Of a stretch of DNA of 64,000 nt, positions 20,520-30,930 are shown piece by piece. The position numbers and the translations under genes were made by a program. Location: contig JAFSAT010000036.1 of NCBI GenBank assembly GCA_017442185.1, positions 1-64,000 of the forward strand. Reading direction: 5' to 3'. This DNA comes from Bacteroidaceae bacterium. GTDB lineage: Bacteria; Bacteroidota; Bacteroidia; Bacteroidales; Bacteroidaceae. How positions within the stretch are numbered: position 1 is the stretch's first letter; each line of letters opens with the position of its first letter. The notes beneath the pieces were generated by a model, which saw nothing but the letters and a program-made list of their open reading frames with translations, made no database searches and was not told the origin of the DNA.

Positions 20520-22379
20520 TTAGTAGCGATACTTTACATCGACAGCCTCATCGAATCCACCGTCAAATTCATTATTCTCGATGGTTACATTAACAACCCT
20601 GTCGAAGAGGAAGCGGTGACGATTCCAATGGAAAGGCTCATAGTCGTTGTTCTGAATCACCTTGTTACCGCGGAACACAAGACCATCGAGCGATTTTGCA
20701 TACACCAATGGAGCATCAAAGGTCTCAAAGGTGTTATTCTCTATGACAACACCTTTTCCGCCACCGCCATGGAAATATTTTGTCTGACCTTGCAAATTGG
20801 GAATTTCGGGGAAGATGGAAATAACACCATCGGTAAACTGGAACATATTTGTGAGCGCATTCACGAAACGATTATTGCGTATCACTACATCGCGGCACGA
20901 GCCTGTTTCAAACCAGCCGTTGCAGTCGCCACAAAGCAATATGGCCGTTCCCGATGTGTGGTCGAACAGATTATTTTCGACCACTGTACGTTTGGGAGTA
21001 CTGAAGAGAGCACCGCGTGCACGATTGTCAGTTATTACATTATCCGAAAAGAGCACCTCGGGTGTCCACTCCAGATTCTCTATTCCGTAGCTGCCGTTTG
21101 CTATATCCTGCGGCAAAGGTTGCTCGAATTTAATCATAAATTCCTTGGCACCTGCAATCTGTGTCTTGTCATAGGGTGTTATTTCAGCCACTCTGTTCTG
21201 TTCCGTAATCTCCATCACATCGGAACGCACAAATTGCACACTGTCGCCCTTTCCGCCCCAATAAAAACCATAAGCCTGGGGGTGCATATAGCGCCCTACA
21301 AGCGTGTAATCGTCTACACGTTGCACAACACGCAGATATGTGCCATGCACATTTATTGCATCGTCCATCATTCCCGAGTAGTATCCGTTTCGTGAATCTA
21401 TAAACCCTTTACACCCCGAAAAGTGTGTGGCATCAGCCTGTGTGGAGAAATAGCGTCCGCTACCCTCGCAGGGAGCTACTTTAAAGTAAGAAAGATTTAC
21501 ATTCTCGCAGATTTGAGCCAACAGACCCATACCTTCGGCATAATGAACAGCCACATATTCTATACCCGTATTCTTGCAGTTAGAAAGGAATATTCCGGGT
21601 GTGGGACGAGCATACGAGCGCATGGCAACAACTGTCCCCGGCGCAAGACGCGCATCACGCCACGGAGCACGAATCACACGCGGCTCAACCTCTTCAATTC
21701 CATACGCACCGACGGCAATATCGCTTGTGTTATAAACCAAATGCCCCGTACCTCCGTCAAAGGCTATGCCCCAGCCGGGTGTAAGTTCCCAATTGCTGCC
21801 ATACACAACCAAACGGCCGTCGACAATTTTATAGTTTACGTATGGCGCAATGCGATAAGTTATATACCCCGCCGCCGAATCATTCTCAAGCACCTCAACC
21901 TGAGTAATTTGCGGCACTCGTGTATCTATCTGTATATTTTCGAGAGAACAGCCCTCGCAGTCGACCATGGCAACAGGCAGCATACGCCCATTCATCATGA
22001 AACGCACACCCTTGCCGTTGAACCAACCTTCATGCTCATCATCAATGCCCGCGAGTGATAAATTTTTCACACCCTCAAGAACAATCGCCACAAGTTTGGG
22101 GTTATCCTGGTCGTGATTCGATATATAATATTCACGCACGTTGGCACTATCGGGATAAAAGTCATACTCGCCCACGTCGAACAACAGACGGGCCGGACGG
22201 CCGGCACATTCATTTTTTATTGTCTCGACAGCTCGGGCAACCGCCTTTGTCATATCCTTGCCGGTGTTGGGAACAATTCCAAAGTCAGAGGCATGATACA
22301 CAACCTCGCCACCCCCGGCACATGAAAAAAGCAGCAATATCGCCACAGCAGTAAATGTGGTCTTTAAGAAACCTCTCAT
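20520..22379 (-). CDS. GH110 exo-alpha-1,3-galactosidase lipoprotein
   Basis: The 619 residues begin with a lipoprotein signal (LLLFSC, Cys20) and then a Gly/acid stretch that may favour surface export. A right-handed parallel beta-helix follows with repeated VIRNNRF- and VIENNTF-like coils. MMDDAINVHG (337-346) is a motif I associate with GH110, and the overall sequence resembles the Bacteroides GlaA/GlaB enzymes. These remove terminal alpha-1,3-galactose from blood group B or linear alpha-Gal antigens. Whether it prefers the branched or linear form cannot be read here. It is the first gene of a unit with the pseudouridine synthase, behind a full-consensus-spacing promoter. Confidence 0.88.
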   Translation of the reverse strand: MRGFLKTTFTAVAILLLFSCAGGGEVVYHASDFGIVPNTGKDMTKAVARAVETIKNECAGRPARLLFDVGEYDFYPDSANVREYYISNHDQDNPKLVAIVLEGVKNLSLAGIDDEHEGWFNGKGVRFMMNGRMLPVAMVDCEGCSLENIQIDTRVPQITQVEVLENDSAAGYITYRIAPYVNYKIVDGRLVVYGSNWELTPGWGIAFDGGTGHLVYNTSDIAVGAYGIEEVEPRVIRAPWRDARLAPGTVVAMRSYARPTPGIFLSNCKNTGIEYVAVHYAEGMGLLAQICENVNLSYFKVAPCEGSGRYFSTQADATHFSGCKGFIDSRNGYYSGMMDDAINVHGTYLRVVQRVDDYTLVGRYMHPQAYGFYWGGKGDSVQFVRSDVMEITEQNRVAEITPYDKTQIAGAKEFMIKFEQPLPQDIANGSYGIENLEWTPEVLFSDNVITDNRARGALFSTPKRTVVENNLFDHTSGTAILLCGDCNGWFETGSCRDVVIRNNRFVNALTNMFQFTDGVISIFPEIPNLQGQTKYFHGGGGKGVVIENNTFETFDAPLVYAKSLDGLVFRGNKVIQNNDYEPFHWNRHRFLFDRVVNVTIENNEFDGGFDEAVDVKYRY

Positions 22380-22413
22380 AATATTCTAAATTTGCATTAA
22401 CAAAGATTTTTTG

Positions 22414-22445
22414 CGAAGATAACATAAACTATGTAAATTAACAAA
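22414..22445 (-). promoter_or_regulatory. Promoter of the GH110-pseudouridine synthase unit
   Basis: On the minus strand TTTG (22442-22445) is followed after 20 bases by TATCTTCG (22414-22421), a -7 box with C for the penultimate T. The leader would be about 28 bases. Confidence 0.75.
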
Positions 22446-22547
22446 AACAAGACGAGCATTAATTGACATTTTTACATAAGAATAATTGTGGCACACTTTT
22501 TGTAGTATATAATCTTGAAGAGGAAATGGAATTTTCCTCGGCAATTA

Positions 22548-22579
22548 TTTAGAATATTGACGTTTTATGATTATCTTCG
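22548..22579 (+). promoter_or_regulatory. Probable secA promoter
   Basis: TTTA (22548-22551), a 20-base spacer, then TATCTTCG (22572-22579), giving a leader of about 30 bases. It lies back to back with the GH110 promoter across a short A/T-rich divide. Confidence 0.6.
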
Positions 22580-22614
22580 CAAAAATTTAGGAAAATAATA
22601 AATATAAATATATA

Positions 22615-25600
22615 ATGGGATTTAACGAATTTATAAGCAAGCTGTTTGGAAACAAAGCGAGTCGCGATGCACGAGAGATAAAACCATGGGTTGAGAAAAT
22701 AAAAGCCGTATACCCCGAAATTTCGGCACTCAGCAACGATGGACTGCGCGAACGTTCGGCAGCACTAAAAGCAAAAATACAGAGCACCGTCACCGAAGAG
22801 CGCAAAAAGATAGAGGAGCTTAAAGCAAGCATAGAAAGCACAGACATTGAAAAGCGCGAAGCAATCTTCAACCAAATTGACAAGTTAGAGAAAGAGGTTC
22901 TCGAAAAACTCGACAAAGCACTTGACGAAGCATTGCCCGAAGCATTTGCAATAGTAAAAGATACGGCACGCCGCTTCACCGAAAATGACGAGACAGTGGT
23001 GACAGCCACACAATTCGACCGCGACCTTGCAGCAAAGTTCGACTTTGTGGAAATTGATGGCGACAATGCAATATATCACAACCATTGGACAGCAGGAGGC
23101 AACGACACAAAATGGAACATGGTTCACTACGATGTACAGCTGTTCGGCGGCGTGGTGCTTCATAAAGGAAAGATTGCCGAGATGGCCACCGGAGAGGGTA
23201 AGACCCTTGTTGCAACCCTGCCCGTATTCTTGAATGCACTCACAGGCAACGGAGTTCATGTGGTAACTGTGAACGACTATCTTGCCAAGCGCGACTCCGA
23301 GTGGATGGGGCCGCTTTACATGTTCCACGGTCTCAGCGTCGACTGCATCGACAAACACCAGCCAAATTCCGAAGCACGCCGAAACGCCTACCTTGCAGAT
23401 ATAACATTCGGAACAAACAACGAATTCGGATTCGACTACCTGCGCGATAATATGGCAATGCAACCGGCTGACCTTGTTCAGCGCATACACAACTATGCCA
23501 TAGTGGACGAGGTGGACTCTGTGCTTATTGACGATGCCCGTACCCCATTAATCATAGCCGGCCCTGTGCCCCGCACAGCCGACCAAATGTTCGAAGAGTA
23601 TCGCCCCCTTGTGGAACGCCTTGTCGAAGCACAAAAGAAATTGGCAACAGAATACCTTGCCGATGCACGCCGCAAAATATACTCAAACAACAAAGACGAA
23701 GTAACCGAGGGCTACCTCTCTCTATTCCGCAGCCACAAAGCACTCCCCAAGAACAAGCCACTCATCAAACTACTGAGTGAGCCGGGAGTAAAAACAGGCA
23801 TGCTGAAAACCGAAGAATACTACATTGAGCAGAACAACAAACGCATGCCCGAGGCCGTTGAGCCGCTATATTTCGTAATAGACGAAAAACACAACAGTGT
23901 AGACCTCACCGACAAAGGAATAGAGCTGCTCACCGGCAACACACAAGACCAGAATTTCTTTGTGCTGCCCGATATTGCAACAGAGATGTCGGAGCTTGAA
24001 AATTGCGATCTGTCACTCGAAGAAAAAGCCGCAAAAAAAGACGAGCTTCTAACCAACTACGCAGTAAAATCAGAGCGCATACACACAATAAACCAACTGC
24101 TCAAAGCATATACAATGTTCGACCGCGACGTTGAATATGTAGTAAGCGAAGAGGGACAGATAAAAATAGTAGACGAACAAACCGGCCGCATAATGGAAGG
24201 CCGCCGCTACTCCGACGGTCTTCATCAGGCAATCGAGGCTAAAGAGCGCGTAAAGGTTGAGGCCGCATCACAGACATTCGCCACCATAACACTGCAAAAC
24301 TACTTCCGCATGTACCACAAATTAGCAGGAATGACCGGTACTGCCGAAACAGAAGCAGGCGAATTTTGGGATATATACAAGCTCGACGTGGTTGTAATCC
24401 CAACCAACCGCCCCATAGCCCGCAACGACATGAACGACCGCATCTACAAGACCAAGCGCGAGAAATACAAAGCAGTAATCGAAGAGATTGAGATGCTGGT
24501 AAAAGCCGGACGCCCCGTTCTTGTGGGAACAACATCCGTAGAAATATCAGAGATGTTAAGCCGCATGCTCACCATGCGCAAAATACAACACAATGTGCTC
24601 AACGCCAAGCTCCACCAAAAAGAGGCCGACATTGTAGCAAAAGCCGGTTTATCGGGCACAGTAACCATAGCCACCAATATGGCAGGACGCGGTACCGACA
24701 TTAAACTGAGCGACGAAGTAAAAGCCGCCGGCGGTCTTGCAATCATAGGTACCGAGCGCCACGAATCGCGTCGCGTCGACCGTCAGTTACGCGGTCGCGC
24801 AGGACGTCAAGGCGACCCCGGTTCATCGGTATTCTTTGTATCACTCGAAGACAACCTCATGCGTCTGTTCGGTTCCGAGCGCATATCAAAAGTAATGGAC
24901 AGCAAATTCGTAGGCTTCCAAGATGGCGACATGCTGGAGCACCCAATGATATCAAAATCCATTGAACGCGCACAGAAGAAGGTAGAAGAGAACAACTTCG
25001 GCATCCGCAAACGCCTGCTCGAGTACGACGACGTTATGAACAAACAACGTACAGTGATATACACCAAACGTCGCCACGCCCTGATAGGAGAGCGCATAGG
25101 CATGGATATAGCCAATATGATGTGGGATCGTTGCTACAACATAGCAGCAAACTACGAATTTGACGATGCAAAGCTCGAATGTATGAGAATCCTGGCCATG
25201 GAACTGCCCATTGCGACAAAAGAAGAATTTGACAAGATGGAACCCGAGCAAAAAGCCGAAAAATGCTTCGACGCAGCCATTGCAAACTTCAAGCGCAAAA
25301 ACGACCGCATGGCCGAAACAGCACAACCCAACATCAAATACATATACGAAAAAACCGAAGGCGCAGATGGCATTGTAACAGTCCCCATCACCGACGGCCG
25401 CATGCTCTACAATATCCCCGTAAGCATTATAAAAGCCTATGAAACAGAGAGCAAAGAGATTGTAAAGAGCTTCCAAAAAGCAATACTGCTGCACACAATC
25501 GACAACGCATGGAAAGAGAATCTGCGCGACCTCGATGAACTAAAGCACTCCGTTCAGAATGCAAGCTACGAGCAAAAAGACCCGTTGCTTATATTCAAGC

Positions 25601-25920
25601 TCGAATCAGTGACACTCTTCGACAAAATGGTAGACAAGATAAACAACCAAACAATTTCGGTGCTCACACGCGGCCAAATACCGCAGATAGACCCCGCAAG
25701 AGTGAATGCAGCCCCCCAACCCGAGCGTCCGCGCCCCCGTCAGCAATACAACGAAATAAAAGCCGACCTTAACGACCCGCATCAACAGGCAGCCGCACAA
25801 CACGACACACGCTCAGTGCGTCGCGAACCAATACGTGTCGAAAAAACAGTCGGTCGCAACGACCCATGTCCCTGCGGCAGCGGAAAGAAGTTCAAGAACT
25901 GTCACGGAAAGAATCTTTAA
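22615..25920 (+). CDS. secA: Preprotein translocase ATPase SecA
   Basis: SecA drives secretory proteins through SecYEG using ATP. The protein has 1101 residues against about 900 in E. coli. Extra length comes partly from a charged helical insert (about 55-105) before the motor, so Walker A (ATGEGKT) falls at 191-197. [43 protein letters not shown] and [19 protein letters not shown] motor motifs are present. The C-terminus ends with a zinc-binding [17 protein letters not shown] tail for SecB or ribosome contact. The size is normal for Bacteroidetes. A small conserved gene follows after 30 bases. Confidence 0.98.
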   Translation: MGFNEFISKLFGNKASRDAREIKPWVEKIKAVYPEISALSNDGLRERSAALKAKIQSTVTEERKKIEELKASIESTDIEKREAIFNQIDKLEKEVLEKLDKALDEALPEAFAIVKDTARRFTENDETVVTATQFDRDLAAKFDFVEIDGDNAIYHNHWTAGGNDTKWNMVHYDVQLFGGVVLHKGKIAEMATGEGKTLVATLPVFLNALTGNGVHVVTVNDYLAKRDSEWMGPLYMFHGLSVDCIDKHQPNSEARRNAYLADITFGTNNEFGFDYLRDNMAMQPADLVQRIHNYAIVDEVDSVLIDDARTPLIIAGPVPRTADQMFEEYRPLVERLVEAQKKLATEYLADARRKIYSNNKDEVTEGYLSLFRSHKALPKNKPLIKLLSEPGVKTGMLKTEEYYIEQNNKRMPEAVEPLYFVIDEKHNSVDLTDKGIELLTGNTQDQNFFVLPDIATEMSELENCDLSLEEKAAKKDELLTNYAVKSERIHTINQLLKAYTMFDRDVEYVVSEEGQIKIVDEQTGRIMEGRRYSDGLHQAIEAKERVKVEAASQTFATITLQNYFRMYHKLAGMTGTAETEAGEFWDIYKLDVVVIPTNRPIARNDMNDRIYKTKREKYKAVIEEIEMLVKAGRPVLVGTTSVEISEMLSRMLTMRKIQHNVLNAKLHQKEADIVAKAGLSGTVTIATNMAGRGTDIKLSDEVKAAGGLAIIGTERHESRRVDRQLRGRAGRQGDPGSSVFFVSLEDNLMRLFGSERISKVMDSKFVGFQDGDMLEHPMISKSIERAQKKVEENNFGIRKRLLEYDDVMNKQRTVIYTKRRHALIGERIGMDIANMMWDRCYNIAANYEFDDAKLECMRILAMELPIATKEEFDKMEPEQKAEKCFDAAIANFKRKNDRMAETAQPNIKYIYEKTEGADGIVTVPITDGRMLYNIPVSIIKAYETESKEIVKSFQKAILLHTIDNAWKENLRDLDELKHSVQNASYEQKDPLLIFKLESVTLFDKMVDKINNQTISVLTRGQIPQIDPARVNAAPQPERPRPRQQYNEIKADLNDPHQQAAAQHDTRSVRREPIRVEKTVGRNDPCPCGSGKKFKNCHGKNL

Positions 25921-25950
25921 CAGACACACAGTAACATAAACAACAAAGCC

Positions 25951-26397
25951 ATGTCACTCAGCAAACAGTCCCAAGCAGAACTGCGTAAGGCCATAGAATC
26001 AATGACCAAACGCTTCACAACAACAGAGGAGACCACTGTAACAGATTTTCATTTTCAGGTAAACACCGAAAATGGAAACCTCACCATATATGACGACGAT
26101 GATAATGTGCTTGCACAGACCCACATTGTCGAATGGGAAAATTTTCACACCGAAGACTGTTACGCAACAATCGAAACAGAAATACGCGCAGTGCTGACAA
26201 GGACACATAAAGAAGGTATGCTCGACAACATGAATGTCCCCAAACCCTATTCATGCCTGCTGGTAGATGAAGAAAAGGAGACAATAGTAGACCTTATGTA
26301 TATTGATGACGATACATATATATTGAACAACGACCTTCTCGATGGCTTCAACGAAGAGATGGATGCCTTTCTGAAGAAACTTCTCGAAGAAGAATAA
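25951..26397 (+). CDS. Small acidic cytosolic protein, function unknown
   Basis: The 148-residue protein has no signal peptide or membrane helix. It is strongly acidic, with clusters such as YDDDDN (78-83 region) and a C-terminal FLKKLLEEE helix. The predicted pattern is beta-strands in the first 110 residues and helices at the ends. It follows secA by 30 bases and both end at one hairpin, so they form a unit. I do not recognise a family, and a role in secretion is suggested only by position. Confidence 0.78.
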   Translation: MSLSKQSQAELRKAIESMTKRFTTTEETTVTDFHFQVNTENGNLTIYDDDDNVLAQTHIVEWENFHTEDCYATIETEIRAVLTRTHKEGMLDNMNVPKPYSCLLVDEEKETIVDLMYIDDDTYILNNDLLDGFNEEMDAFLKKLLEEE

Positions 26398-26415
26398 CAG
26401 AAACATCATATTTAT

Positions 26416-26464
26416 AAAAAATCAGGGTGGGAATCTCTAATATATATTCCCACCCTGATTTTTT
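26416..26464. terminator. Bidirectional hairpin terminator between the secA unit and lptD
   Basis: Nineteen-base arms 26416-26434 and 26446-26464 pair perfectly around an 11-base loop, with A and T runs outside. The hairpin serves convergent genes. Confidence 0.92.
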
Positions 26465-26486
26465 ATCTATGTATCAAACAATCACA

Positions 26487-29255
26487 TCAATACCACCAAT
26501 CGACATTACTACTGCCACTGCTACGCTTATCAATTTTTAAGGCATCGGCAAGCATTTGGGATGTTGCACGGAAACTGAAGTTGAACGATGTATAAGGCGC
26601 CAGCACAATACCACACGACATCTCGAAGCAGTGCAAGTCGCGCGATATATTCATTGTGGTGGTGGTAAGTTTCTTATACTCGAAGTTATAGCCCGACGTG
26701 AAGTTTATTTTCCAATTGTCGGAGATACCTATGTTTCCCGAGAAGTTCATATTCTGAGTAAACTTATAGGGATAGCGCATAGTCTTTACATTAATATCGG
26801 CCGAGGTATTCTCTGCCATCACAATTCCGTAGGAGACAGAGAAGTTCCAAGGAAGTTTAAAAGGCATATATCCGTCATCGTCAACAGCGGCATCCTTGGC
26901 AGCTTTTTTTCGTTTGGCTTTTATCGAGGCTATCTTTTCTTCCTTTTCACTTTCGCTCGTCTTCTCCTCGTCAGTCACTTCATCGTCTTTTTTATCATTG
27001 CTATCTTCACCACCGTCGAACAGTTTTTTTATTTTGTTCCAAGTGTCATTGTTAAAGGTGTATGAGAGGTTCTGACTCATTCCTTGGAAGCGACCGAAGC
27101 GACCGTAAGACCACTCGGTTTTATTACCTACGACCACCTGTCCGCGTTCATTGAATTCGTAGGCGTATGTTGCCCATGTGGCATTGAGACTGAATGTATA
27201 ACTTTTGGATAGTTTCAGACGCAAACGTGTGGAGAGGTTGCTCCACGGTTTTTCTTTTGCAGCCATATTATAGGAGATGCTTGCACCAAGCTCATCTATA
27301 AGACTTACTTTTTTGAGTGAATCACTTTTTGTGCGCCACTTCATTTCTACATTATTACTTACGCTGAATGATACACTGCCGGTTTTTCCTTTTCCGGGAA
27401 CACCGTATAAAGCGCCGTTGTAGGGAGAGTATTCTACTAGTCTGACCTCACCATCTTTGTCGGTGTATGTGTAGGTGTCGTAATATCCGTAACGTTCCGC
27501 AGCAAAGTCGGGTGCATAGCTGAATGATATTGAGGGTTTGAAGACATGGCGCACAGTGTGCACACGGCTGTTTTTCAAGAAACCGGCAGGCTGATAAAAA
27601 CCATACAGTGTGGTGTTTATTCCCAATGAGATGTTATAGTTATATACTCGGTTAAAGCCATATACAGTATCATTCACAGCTTTGTTTGCACGCTCGTCCC
27701 ACGATTGGTGTACTTTTCTGAAATACCAACGTTCTGTATAGTTTAAGCTTGGGGTTATATTTATATAATCGAACAGTTGAAATGTTGCGCTGACCGGTAT
27801 ACGGTGATTAAAGCCATTGTTCCAATCTTTCACCAGATTCGACTTCAACAGTTTGTCTTCTTTTGCGGTGATGCTGTTGCTCATCTGTCCGCTATATGAT
27901 ATAGATATTTTTTCGTACCAACGCTCATCACCTGCACGCTTTTTGCGTTTGAAAGGATATTTCTTTGAGAGTGATACGTTTAGGTTGGGCAGTGTAAGTG
28001 ATATTATGGAATCTTGCACATTCTGCGAAATATTTGTGGTACCCGAGATTGTAAGCCCTATTTCGGGAAATGTTTTTGAGTAGCTGACACTTGATGTTCT
28101 AACGCTTTGCGAGTTGAGTGTGGGATTATACAGACTGTTGAGATTTGAGCGTTCATAGCTTGATGTAGCAAAGTTTACGCTTGCCGAGAAATTGCTGTTG
28201 GGCACAGCCTTAGGGTCTTGACGGTGGCTCCATTGCACACGAAAGTTTTTACCCACCGAGTAGTCGGGCAGGTTGCGCTCGCCTTGTTTTGTTACAAGAT
28301 AGTTGAAGCTGAAGTTTCCCGAATATTTGTATCGTTGTGCATAGGTGGTGGCTGCTGCTATTCCCCATGAGCCTTTTGTGAAAATCTCACCTGTGAGCCG
28401 TAAATCCATTTTATCGCTTATGGCAAAGTAGTAGCCTCCATCGCGCAGGTAGAATCCGCGCTCTGTCTCATCGCCATACGATGGCATTATGAATCCCGAG
28501 GAGTAGTCGCTTGTAAAGGGGAAAAATCCGAAAGGAATCATCAAGGGAAGCGGTACATCCTCAATCACCAAATATGTGGGGCCGAATACCACATCTTTTT
28601 TGGGACGTGTCTTTGCACGTGTCATTGCCACATAGAAGTGAGGATGCTCTGCATCGCAGGTGGTGTACTTGCCATTTTGTATGTAAAAGACGTCGGTGCT
28701 GTCTTTCTTGGCATCTTTTCCCAACATAAAGCCGTCGCCCTGCTGTGTATAGACGTTGTTAATCTTTCCTTTCTTGCTCTTGAAATTGTAGCTTATTCTG
28801 TCTGTTTCGTAGGCTGTTCCTGCATCCACGAAAATAGGATAACCCGTAACCGTACCGGTGCTGTCGGCACGCCCTACTGCATGCACCACATTGCTGTCGA
28901 GATTCATTGAAATAATATCTGCCGTCAGCTCTATTTTTTCGTAATTTACGTTACTTTGGCCGTAAAGATAGGCGTTGCCCTCTCGTGTCCAAACCAACGA
29001 ATCGTTGGCCGTATATATTACCGGTGCATCAATGGCATCTTTCTTCTTCTCTTTTTTTGCAGTGTCGGCAACCAATGTATCGGCCTGCAAGCTGAGGCGG
29101 GCATCGTCTGCTGAGATAGAGTCTGAATTGAACATGCTGTCGTGCACACTATGCACCATATACACCCCCTCTGCCGACAAAGGCGTGATTGCCGATGCCA
29201 ACAACAGAAGCATAGCCGTATATATTATGAAAAATACTGTACGTTTCAATTCCAT
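26487..29255 (-). CDS. lptD: LptD-like LPS assembly outer-membrane protein
   Basis: This Bacteroidetes-type OstA/LptD protein inserts lipopolysaccharide into the outer leaflet. From the ATG at 29255 it has about 922 residues: a signal helix, a short acidic/lysine region, an OstA-like periplasmic beta-jellyroll (about 80-210, DSLVWTREGNAYLYGQ onward), then a large barrel with alternating aromatic strands ending in VDWWY. A Lys/Glu-rich low-complexity loop lies near 770-820. The frame is open to 29291, but a -7 box (29281-29288) puts the transcript start inside that extension, supporting 29255. No lpt partner is nearby. Confidence 0.85.
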   Translation of the reverse strand: MELKRTVFFIIYTAMLLLLASAITPLSAEGVYMVHSVHDSMFNSDSISADDARLSLQADTLVADTAKKEKKKDAIDAPVIYTANDSLVWTREGNAYLYGQSNVNYEKIELTADIISMNLDSNVVHAVGRADSTGTVTGYPIFVDAGTAYETDRISYNFKSKKGKINNVYTQQGDGFMLGKDAKKDSTDVFYIQNGKYTTCDAEHPHFYVAMTRAKTRPKKDVVFGPTYLVIEDVPLPLMIPFGFFPFTSDYSSGFIMPSYGDETERGFYLRDGGYYFAISDKMDLRLTGEIFTKGSWGIAAATTYAQRYKYSGNFSFNYLVTKQGERNLPDYSVGKNFRVQWSHRQDPKAVPNSNFSASVNFATSSYERSNLNSLYNPTLNSQSVRTSSVSYSKTFPEIGLTISGTTNISQNVQDSIISLTLPNLNVSLSKKYPFKRKKRAGDERWYEKISISYSGQMSNSITAKEDKLLKSNLVKDWNNGFNHRIPVSATFQLFDYINITPSLNYTERWYFRKVHQSWDERANKAVNDTVYGFNRVYNYNISLGINTTLYGFYQPAGFLKNSRVHTVRHVFKPSISFSYAPDFAAERYGYYDTYTYTDKDGEVRLVEYSPYNGALYGVPGKGKTGSVSFSVSNNVEMKWRTKSDSLKKVSLIDELGASISYNMAAKEKPWSNLSTRLRLKLSKSYTFSLNATWATYAYEFNERGQVVVGNKTEWSYGRFGRFQGMSQNLSYTFNNDTWNKIKKLFDGGEDSNDKKDDEVTDEEKTSESEKEEKIASIKAKRKKAAKDAAVDDDGYMPFKLPWNFSVSYGIVMAENTSADINVKTMRYPYKFTQNMNFSGNIGISDNWKINFTSGYNFEYKKLTTTTMNISRDLHCFEMSCGIVLAPYTSFNFSFRATSQMLADALKIDKRSSGSSNVDWWY

Positions 29256-29280
29256 TAACAATGCTTGTGCAAACAAGCGA

Positions 29281-29288
29281 CAAAAATA
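29281..29288 (-). promoter_or_regulatory. -7 box of lptD
   Basis: TATTTTTG on the minus strand fits TAnnTTTG, with a predicted start near 29274 and a leader of about 20 bases to the ATG at 29255. The expected upstream TTTG is not seen. Confidence 0.5.
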
Positions 29289-29313
29289 CAAAATAAAAAG
29301 AAGCCTACACTAA

Positions 29314-29423
29314 TAAACTGTTTAAAATTCTATTAAAATTATTTTCGGGAGGCTGTTTTTCATGTTTTTTTATCCGTTTTTCAGATTCATTAATATCTGT
29401 TTCACCTTATTTATGCTCTATTG
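29314..29423 (+). repeat. Partial copy E of the dispersed intergenic repeat
   Basis: It begins AAACTGTTTAAAATTCTATT and contains CTTATTTATGCTC (about 29406-29418), identical to a stretch inside copy D at 53.7 kb. The second half is missing. The element ends at the stop codon of the HD-domain gene, so one boundary coincides with coding sequence. Confidence 0.6.
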
Positions 29424-29966
29424 TCACGCAAACAGATGCGACCACCCCTCTATTATCCGGGCCGACTCATCCGAAATTCGGCGCATGCTCTCTACAACCT
29501 CGGGTAATGTTCGGGGCGTTTCAAGGTGCCTTGTTTTTGAATAGAATTTATCGGCATAGCAGATAAGCTGTTCTTCGATGGAAATCGGGCGCATGTCGAT
29601 ATGCGGCAACGGCCAACCTTTCTCTACAATCTGCTCTTTCGTAAGCCCCGTACCTGTGTGGCGCTCGCTCACAAGAGCATGACGCGGCAACCCCTCGCCA
29701 CGCAACAGTTCGGCACCCAGATATCCGTGGCATATATACGGATGTGTTCCACCACAATGTATACGGGGAGCGTCTGTAAGGAAAATGCCGATATCGTGCA
29801 ACATAGCAGCCTCCTCGACAAAGGTTATATCAATGGACAATTCGGGGTGACGGCGAGCAATATCAAGAGCAAGGTCGGCAACCTTGCGTGCATGAATCAG
29901 ATATATACGTCGCAGTTCGCTGCCTTCGGGATAATATTTGTCTATTATGGTTTGCACTATACTCAT
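29424..29966 (-). CDS. HD-domain phosphohydrolase, substrate unknown
   Basis: The 180-residue cytosolic protein has His25 (LIHARKVADLA), the paired His57-Asp58 in AAMLHDIGIF, then HPYICHGYLGAELL and a later ICYADKFYSK aspartate, together giving the H...HD...D metal-binding pattern of HD hydrolases. Members act on nucleotides or other phosphate esters, and the substrate cannot be told. It stands alone: a repeat fragment lies downstream, and the divergent VTC operon is upstream across about 136 bases. Confidence 0.82.
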   Translation of the reverse strand: MSIVQTIIDKYYPEGSELRRIYLIHARKVADLALDIARRHPELSIDITFVEEAAMLHDIGIFLTDAPRIHCGGTHPYICHGYLGAELLRGEGLPRHALVSERHTGTGLTKEQIVEKGWPLPHIDMRPISIEEQLICYADKFYSKTRHLETPRTLPEVVESMRRISDESARIIEGWSHLFA

Positions 29967-30067
29967 AAGCCCATCAATTAATTAAATAAAACTACACAAA
30001 AATATATAATAATACTAAAATCAAAAGTATTTAATCGCTATTTTATAATATTTCTTTAAAATTTACA

Positions 30068-30075
30068 TATCTTTG
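30068..30075 (+). promoter_or_regulatory. -7 box of the VTC operon
   Basis: TATCTTTG followed by C is a perfect -7 match. It puts the transcript start near 30082, about 21 bases before the first ATG. Upstream sequence is nearly all A/T and has no clear TTTG at 19-21 bases. Confidence 0.65.
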
Positions 30076-30102
30076 CGATAGATAGCACAGCCTATACAAT
30101 AA

Positions 30103-30930
30103 ATGATAAACAACCTTATAGAAAAAGCTCAAAAATTGCCGCCTATTTCGTTAAGCGAAATGTCGGGCATAAAATTGATGAATCGAACAGATACAAAATT
30201 TGTAGCCACGTTCGAGCAGTTAAACGCTTTTTTATTTGCCGTACAAGGAAAATACTACATACAGCAGATAGACGGCAAGCGCATTGCATCGTATCACACC
30301 ACATATTTGGACACCGACGACTTTATAATGTATGTGATGCACCACAACGGCAAAGCATGCCGCGAAAAAATAAGAGTGCGCACATACCTCGACAGCGGCG
30401 ACACTTTTCTTGAGGTAAAAAACAAAAACAACCACGGCAGGACAAAGAAAAAACGCATAAGCGTACAAAGTGTAGATACACTGCGGCAGGAACAAGAGAG
30501 TGTAATTCCTTTCCTTGCCAAGTACGCATGGTACAGCCTCGACGAGGTACATCCTGTCATAGAGAATTTCTTCAGCCGCATCACACTTGTAAACTTCGGT
30601 AAAACCGAGCGATTGACAATAGACTTCGGACTGCGCTTTCACAATCTTGTCACCGGATGCCGCGATCGCTTTGACAATGTTGTGATAATAGAACTGAAGC
30701 GCGATGGAAATGTTCCATCACCGGCACTCGACATCATACGCAAACTGCGCATAAAAGCCTCGGGCTTCAGCAAATATTGCATAGGCAGTGCATTAACACA
30801 CAAAGATTTGAAACGCAACAACTTTAAAGAACGTCTCAGATTTGTAAAAAAACTTGAAAAAACAAAAGAACACATAACACAAAATGGAACAGATTACAAC
30901 ATTGATGGCACAAGGGAGCATATTTCTTAA
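30103..30930 (+). CDS. VTC-domain (TTM superfamily) protein, candidate polyphosphate-type polymerase
   Basis: This 275-residue cytosolic protein has a tunnel-domain signature: RTDTKF (28-33), YHTTYLD (64-70), KIRVRTY (89-95), EVKNK (104-108), a basic KKKR run, TIDFGLRF (172-179), VIIELKRDG (194-202) and SGFSKYCIG (220-228). These place alternating Lys/Arg and Glu residues as in yeast Vtc4, where the domain makes polyphosphate from ATP. The residues needed look intact, but activity in bacterial members is not settled. It is the first of five genes and overlaps the next by 47 bases in another frame. Confidence 0.85.
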   Translation: MINNLIEKAQKLPPISLSEMSGIKLMNRTDTKFVATFEQLNAFLFAVQGKYYIQQIDGKRIASYHTTYLDTDDFIMYVMHHNGKACREKIRVRTYLDSGDTFLEVKNKNNHGRTKKKRISVQSVDTLRQEQESVIPFLAKYAWYSLDEVHPVIENFFSRITLVNFGKTERLTIDFGLRFHNLVTGCRDRFDNVVIIELKRDGNVPSPALDIIRKLRIKASGFSKYCIGSALTHKDLKRNNFKERLRFVKKLEKTKEHITQNGTDYNIDGTREHIS

